The notes below the pieces were generated by a model, which ran no database searches, was not told where the DNA came from, and was given only the letters and a program-made list of their open reading frames with translations. 20,011 bases of DNA from Larix sibirica. Its lineage: Eukaryota > Streptophyta > Pinopsida > Pinales > Pinaceae. This document shows, piece after piece, positions 18,276-20,011 of this stretch (position 1 is its first letter; every line of letters starts with the position of its first letter). The position numbers were made by a program, and so were the translations under genes. The stretch is taken from NCBI GenBank assembly GCA_004151065.3, contig NWUY0300023374.1, positions 16,706-36,716 of the forward strand, read 5' to 3'.

Positions 18276-18276
18276 N
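18276..18276. other. Single-N join within copia RNase H
   Basis: The copia reading on the high side reaches GLRYLGG and ends exactly at the N. The sequence on the low side is not copia RNase H. This marks another join of unknown size. Confidence 0.6.
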
Positions 18277-18441
18277 ACCTCCAAGATACCTCAATCCATA
18301 CTCTACCGTGCCTCTCAAATATCTGAGCACATGCTTTGCTGTTACCCAATGCACCTGCCTTGGCTCCACCATGAACTGACTCAAGGTGTTCACAACAAAA
18401 CATATATCTGGTCTGGTGTTGACCAAATACATCAAGGAACC
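18277..18441 (-). pseudogene. Copia RT-RNase H boundary fragment
   Basis: The minus strand encodes GSLMYLVNTRPDICFVVNTL, then SQFMVEPRQVHWVTAKHVLR and YLRGTVEYGLRYLGG. This is the highly conserved segment joining copia RT to RNase H. Homology begins near 18441; the residues before it do not match the family. It overlaps in content with the start of the element at 17579 (HWV-KHVL-YLRGT), so the two are separate copies rather than one element split by an insertion. Confidence 0.88.
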
Positions 18442-19700
18442 TGTTATCACAATTTTTGTAGTGACCGAGATTGAATAATCCCATTCAGGATGGCAAAGAG
18501 CTACAACCACTAAGAATGTGATACTAAAGAATCCTAACCCCCAAAGATGTTATTGGTTGTCACTCCAGATAGGTTTCTTCTCTCTTTAGGTTTCCTAATC
18601 CACTCAAGGTGAACTAGACTAGCGACGAGAGGTGTCCCAAGTCTAGAGAGATAGCTAAACCCCTTTTTAGGCAATAGGGTACTTGTGAAGATCTAACGAA
18701 TAACAAAGAATATACACTGCAGATGGCTTCCTAGACTTAGAAAAATGACTAATGAGCTTGATTTAGGTGAATTGGATAGGTGTTAGCTAGGTTATTGATG
18801 CAATCCAATTCAAGGAAAATGCTAAATAGTTGAAATAGCTCGAAGTCATTGGAAGATAGTGCTAGGGTGAATTGACTCCAAGTCGCCTCCTTGAGGAAAA
18901 TGATCAAACTTTGAAATATTGCAAGGATGGGAAATGGATTTGATTTTAATGATAAACCCTAACACTATGATGCCTACTACGTGCTCAAGATCAAATCATT
19001 TCGTAGGAAGGTAGTAAGCACAAGGCATGCAAAGAGAATTGGGCAAAAACCCACTTGGGGCGAATAGGGTAGAGATCAGTGCCTTGGATTCTAGGGGCTA
19101 TGGAGTCATAATGAAGTCGCTATGGCTGAGGATATGCCCTAAAGTGCAATACGAAAAATACCCAACTGGCGATTTACTCAATAACTTGAGCATACATTCA
19201 CAAATTTTTTTGAGAGAGATTTTAATTATTATTTTGTTGACAAAGGGTTGCTAGAAGCTATCTTAACAAAGTATGAGTATATACCTTGCACCAAATGGTC
19301 GATTTGGGTCCTTTCTCCTTGTTCAACGTCACCGATTAAATCATGAAATGCCTCCACACCAAATCGCTATGATTTCCCTAGTGAAAGTTGACCTACAAAA
19401 CCCCAAGAAAACAATTAGTGAGACGAGATGCAATAGCTAACAATAAACTTGGAATTAGCAAATCGATTTGTGCGAGCAAGAGTAACAAGCAGAGATAGCA
19501 TGAAATAAATGGCAAAGGCAAAATTTATCTCATTCACAAATAAACTCCCTGTCACAAAGGCAAGTTGCCCAAAAACGCCCAAGTTGTCCTAGGTGAATTG
19601 CCCTTCTTGCAAGCACAAAAGTTTGAAAATATTTTCTCGGATATGGAGTACGTTGATGATCTAGTAGTAGAAGGAACTTGGAAAGAAAGAGAAACCAAAA
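18442..19700. other. No recognised gene; probable repeat-derived DNA
   Basis: Balanced composition, no long open frame and no transposon domain seen on either strand. Small frames at 19027-19254 and 19530-19757 have no family motif. Given the minus-strand LTR signals just above 19738, the part from about 19000 to 19737 may be U5 and leader of the same element, but no primer binding site could be found to confirm it. Confidence 0.4.
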
Positions 19701-19737
19701 GTATCCATCAAGAGACAAAGATTTGCACAAGAGAAAT

Positions 19738-19802
19738 TTTATTATCAATGCTTCCAAGAGCTAAGAGTCCCTTGCAAATGAGGAGCTCTCTCTCTTTTAT
19801 AG
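19738..19802 (-). promoter_or_regulatory. LTR promoter: TATA box and AATAAA signal
   Basis: On the minus strand CTATAAAAGAG (19802-19792) is followed 54 bp later by AATAAA (19743-19738). Closely spaced TATA and poly(A) signals mark the U3/R part of an LTR. The region upstream (to 20011) would be U3; a TGTTATTTGATG at 20006 could be its start. The element's coding part is not visible. Confidence 0.5.
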
Positions 19803-20011
19803 CTAAGAGAGCAGCACAATCCCTAACCAATCCTTATGGGGATGACCGAGATTAAAAGATACAATACAATGAACAATGGTGTAGATCTAATGTCATTTTT
19901 TAAGTTTTTTAATGAGTTGGAAATGTTTAACCTAGTGAGGGGGGCGAGTTACCTCCTAAGCCCAAAGTACAATGATCAAGATACAATAGATATACATCAA
20001 ATAACATCCTA
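19803..20011 (-). mobile_element. Possible U3 of an LTR, cut by the window edge
   Basis: This stretch precedes the TATA box on the minus strand and contains no gene. A candidate TG start at 20006 lies at the edge. It is called LTR only because of the downstream TATA and AATAAA signals. Confidence 0.3.

Noticed and set aside
18451-18463. CACTACAAAAATT resembling a CACTA transposon end
   Set aside because: No matching second end or flanking 3-bp duplication was found; the word is short and AT-rich.
18173-18484. 103-codon minus-strand frame crossing the N
   Set aside because: It is out of frame with the recognisable copia protein and crosses an assembly join.
1-20011. CRISPR array, bacterial defence operon, tRNA or rRNA gene
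   Set aside because: No regular spacer array, operon-like gene run or cloverleaf-type sequence was noticed; the contents are plant nuclear repeats.

Overview
The window looks like repeat-dense nuclear DNA of a seed plant. The evidence is a plant-type L1 LINE (DUF4283/zinc-knuckle ORF1; ORF2 with endonuclease, RT, zf-RVT and RNase H), Ty1/copia and Ty3/gypsy elements with tRNA-Met and tRNA-Asp type primer sites, and a candidate split host gene with AG|GT, AG|GC and T-rich acceptor signals. The density of old elements of different kinds and the long introns suggest a large genome, possibly a gymnosperm; that last step is inference. No bacterial operon, tRNA, rRNA or CRISPR array is visible.

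Layout. 1-909: no gene, short degenerate direct repeats, then AT-rich DNA. 911-6605 (minus): a near-complete but dead L1 LINE with its 5' end at about 6605; its 3' end is lost at an N. 6606-9428: AT-rich DNA with no gene and one decayed 56-bp direct repeat. 9429-9763 (minus): tail of a Ty3/gypsy chromovirus (chromodomain remnant, polypurine tract, probable LTR). 9765-12121 (minus): 5' half of a Ty1/copia element (LTR, Met primer site, leader, gag, protease, start of the integrase region). 12122-13858 (minus): 5' end of a different Ty3/gypsy element (LTR, Asp-type primer site, gag), whose gag is interrupted by the copia element. 13859-16570: the only non-transposon gene candidate, plus strand, with small exons, a GC-AG intron and a possible 12-nt exon. 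16571-17579 (minus): 3' end of a second copia element (RNase H, polypurine tract, 420-bp LTR). 17580-18275: an LTR-like piece starting TGTCACG. 18277-18441 (minus): another copia RT/RNase H piece. 18442-19700: nothing recognised. 19700-20011 (minus): an LTR promoter with TATA box and AATAAA.

Four isolated N characters (910, 9764, 10998, 18276) fall where transposon homology breaks, and one is flanked by an exact 19-bp duplication. They look like scaffold joins, so the parts of the window may not be truly contiguous. All recognised retroelement pieces whose direction can be read are on the minus strand and carry stops, frameshifts or lost catalytic residues. Several of these losses are Asp-to-Asn or Trp/Gln-to-stop changes of the kind left by cytosine deamination. 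The host gene candidate is boxed in by a gypsy LTR on one side and a copia LTR on the other.
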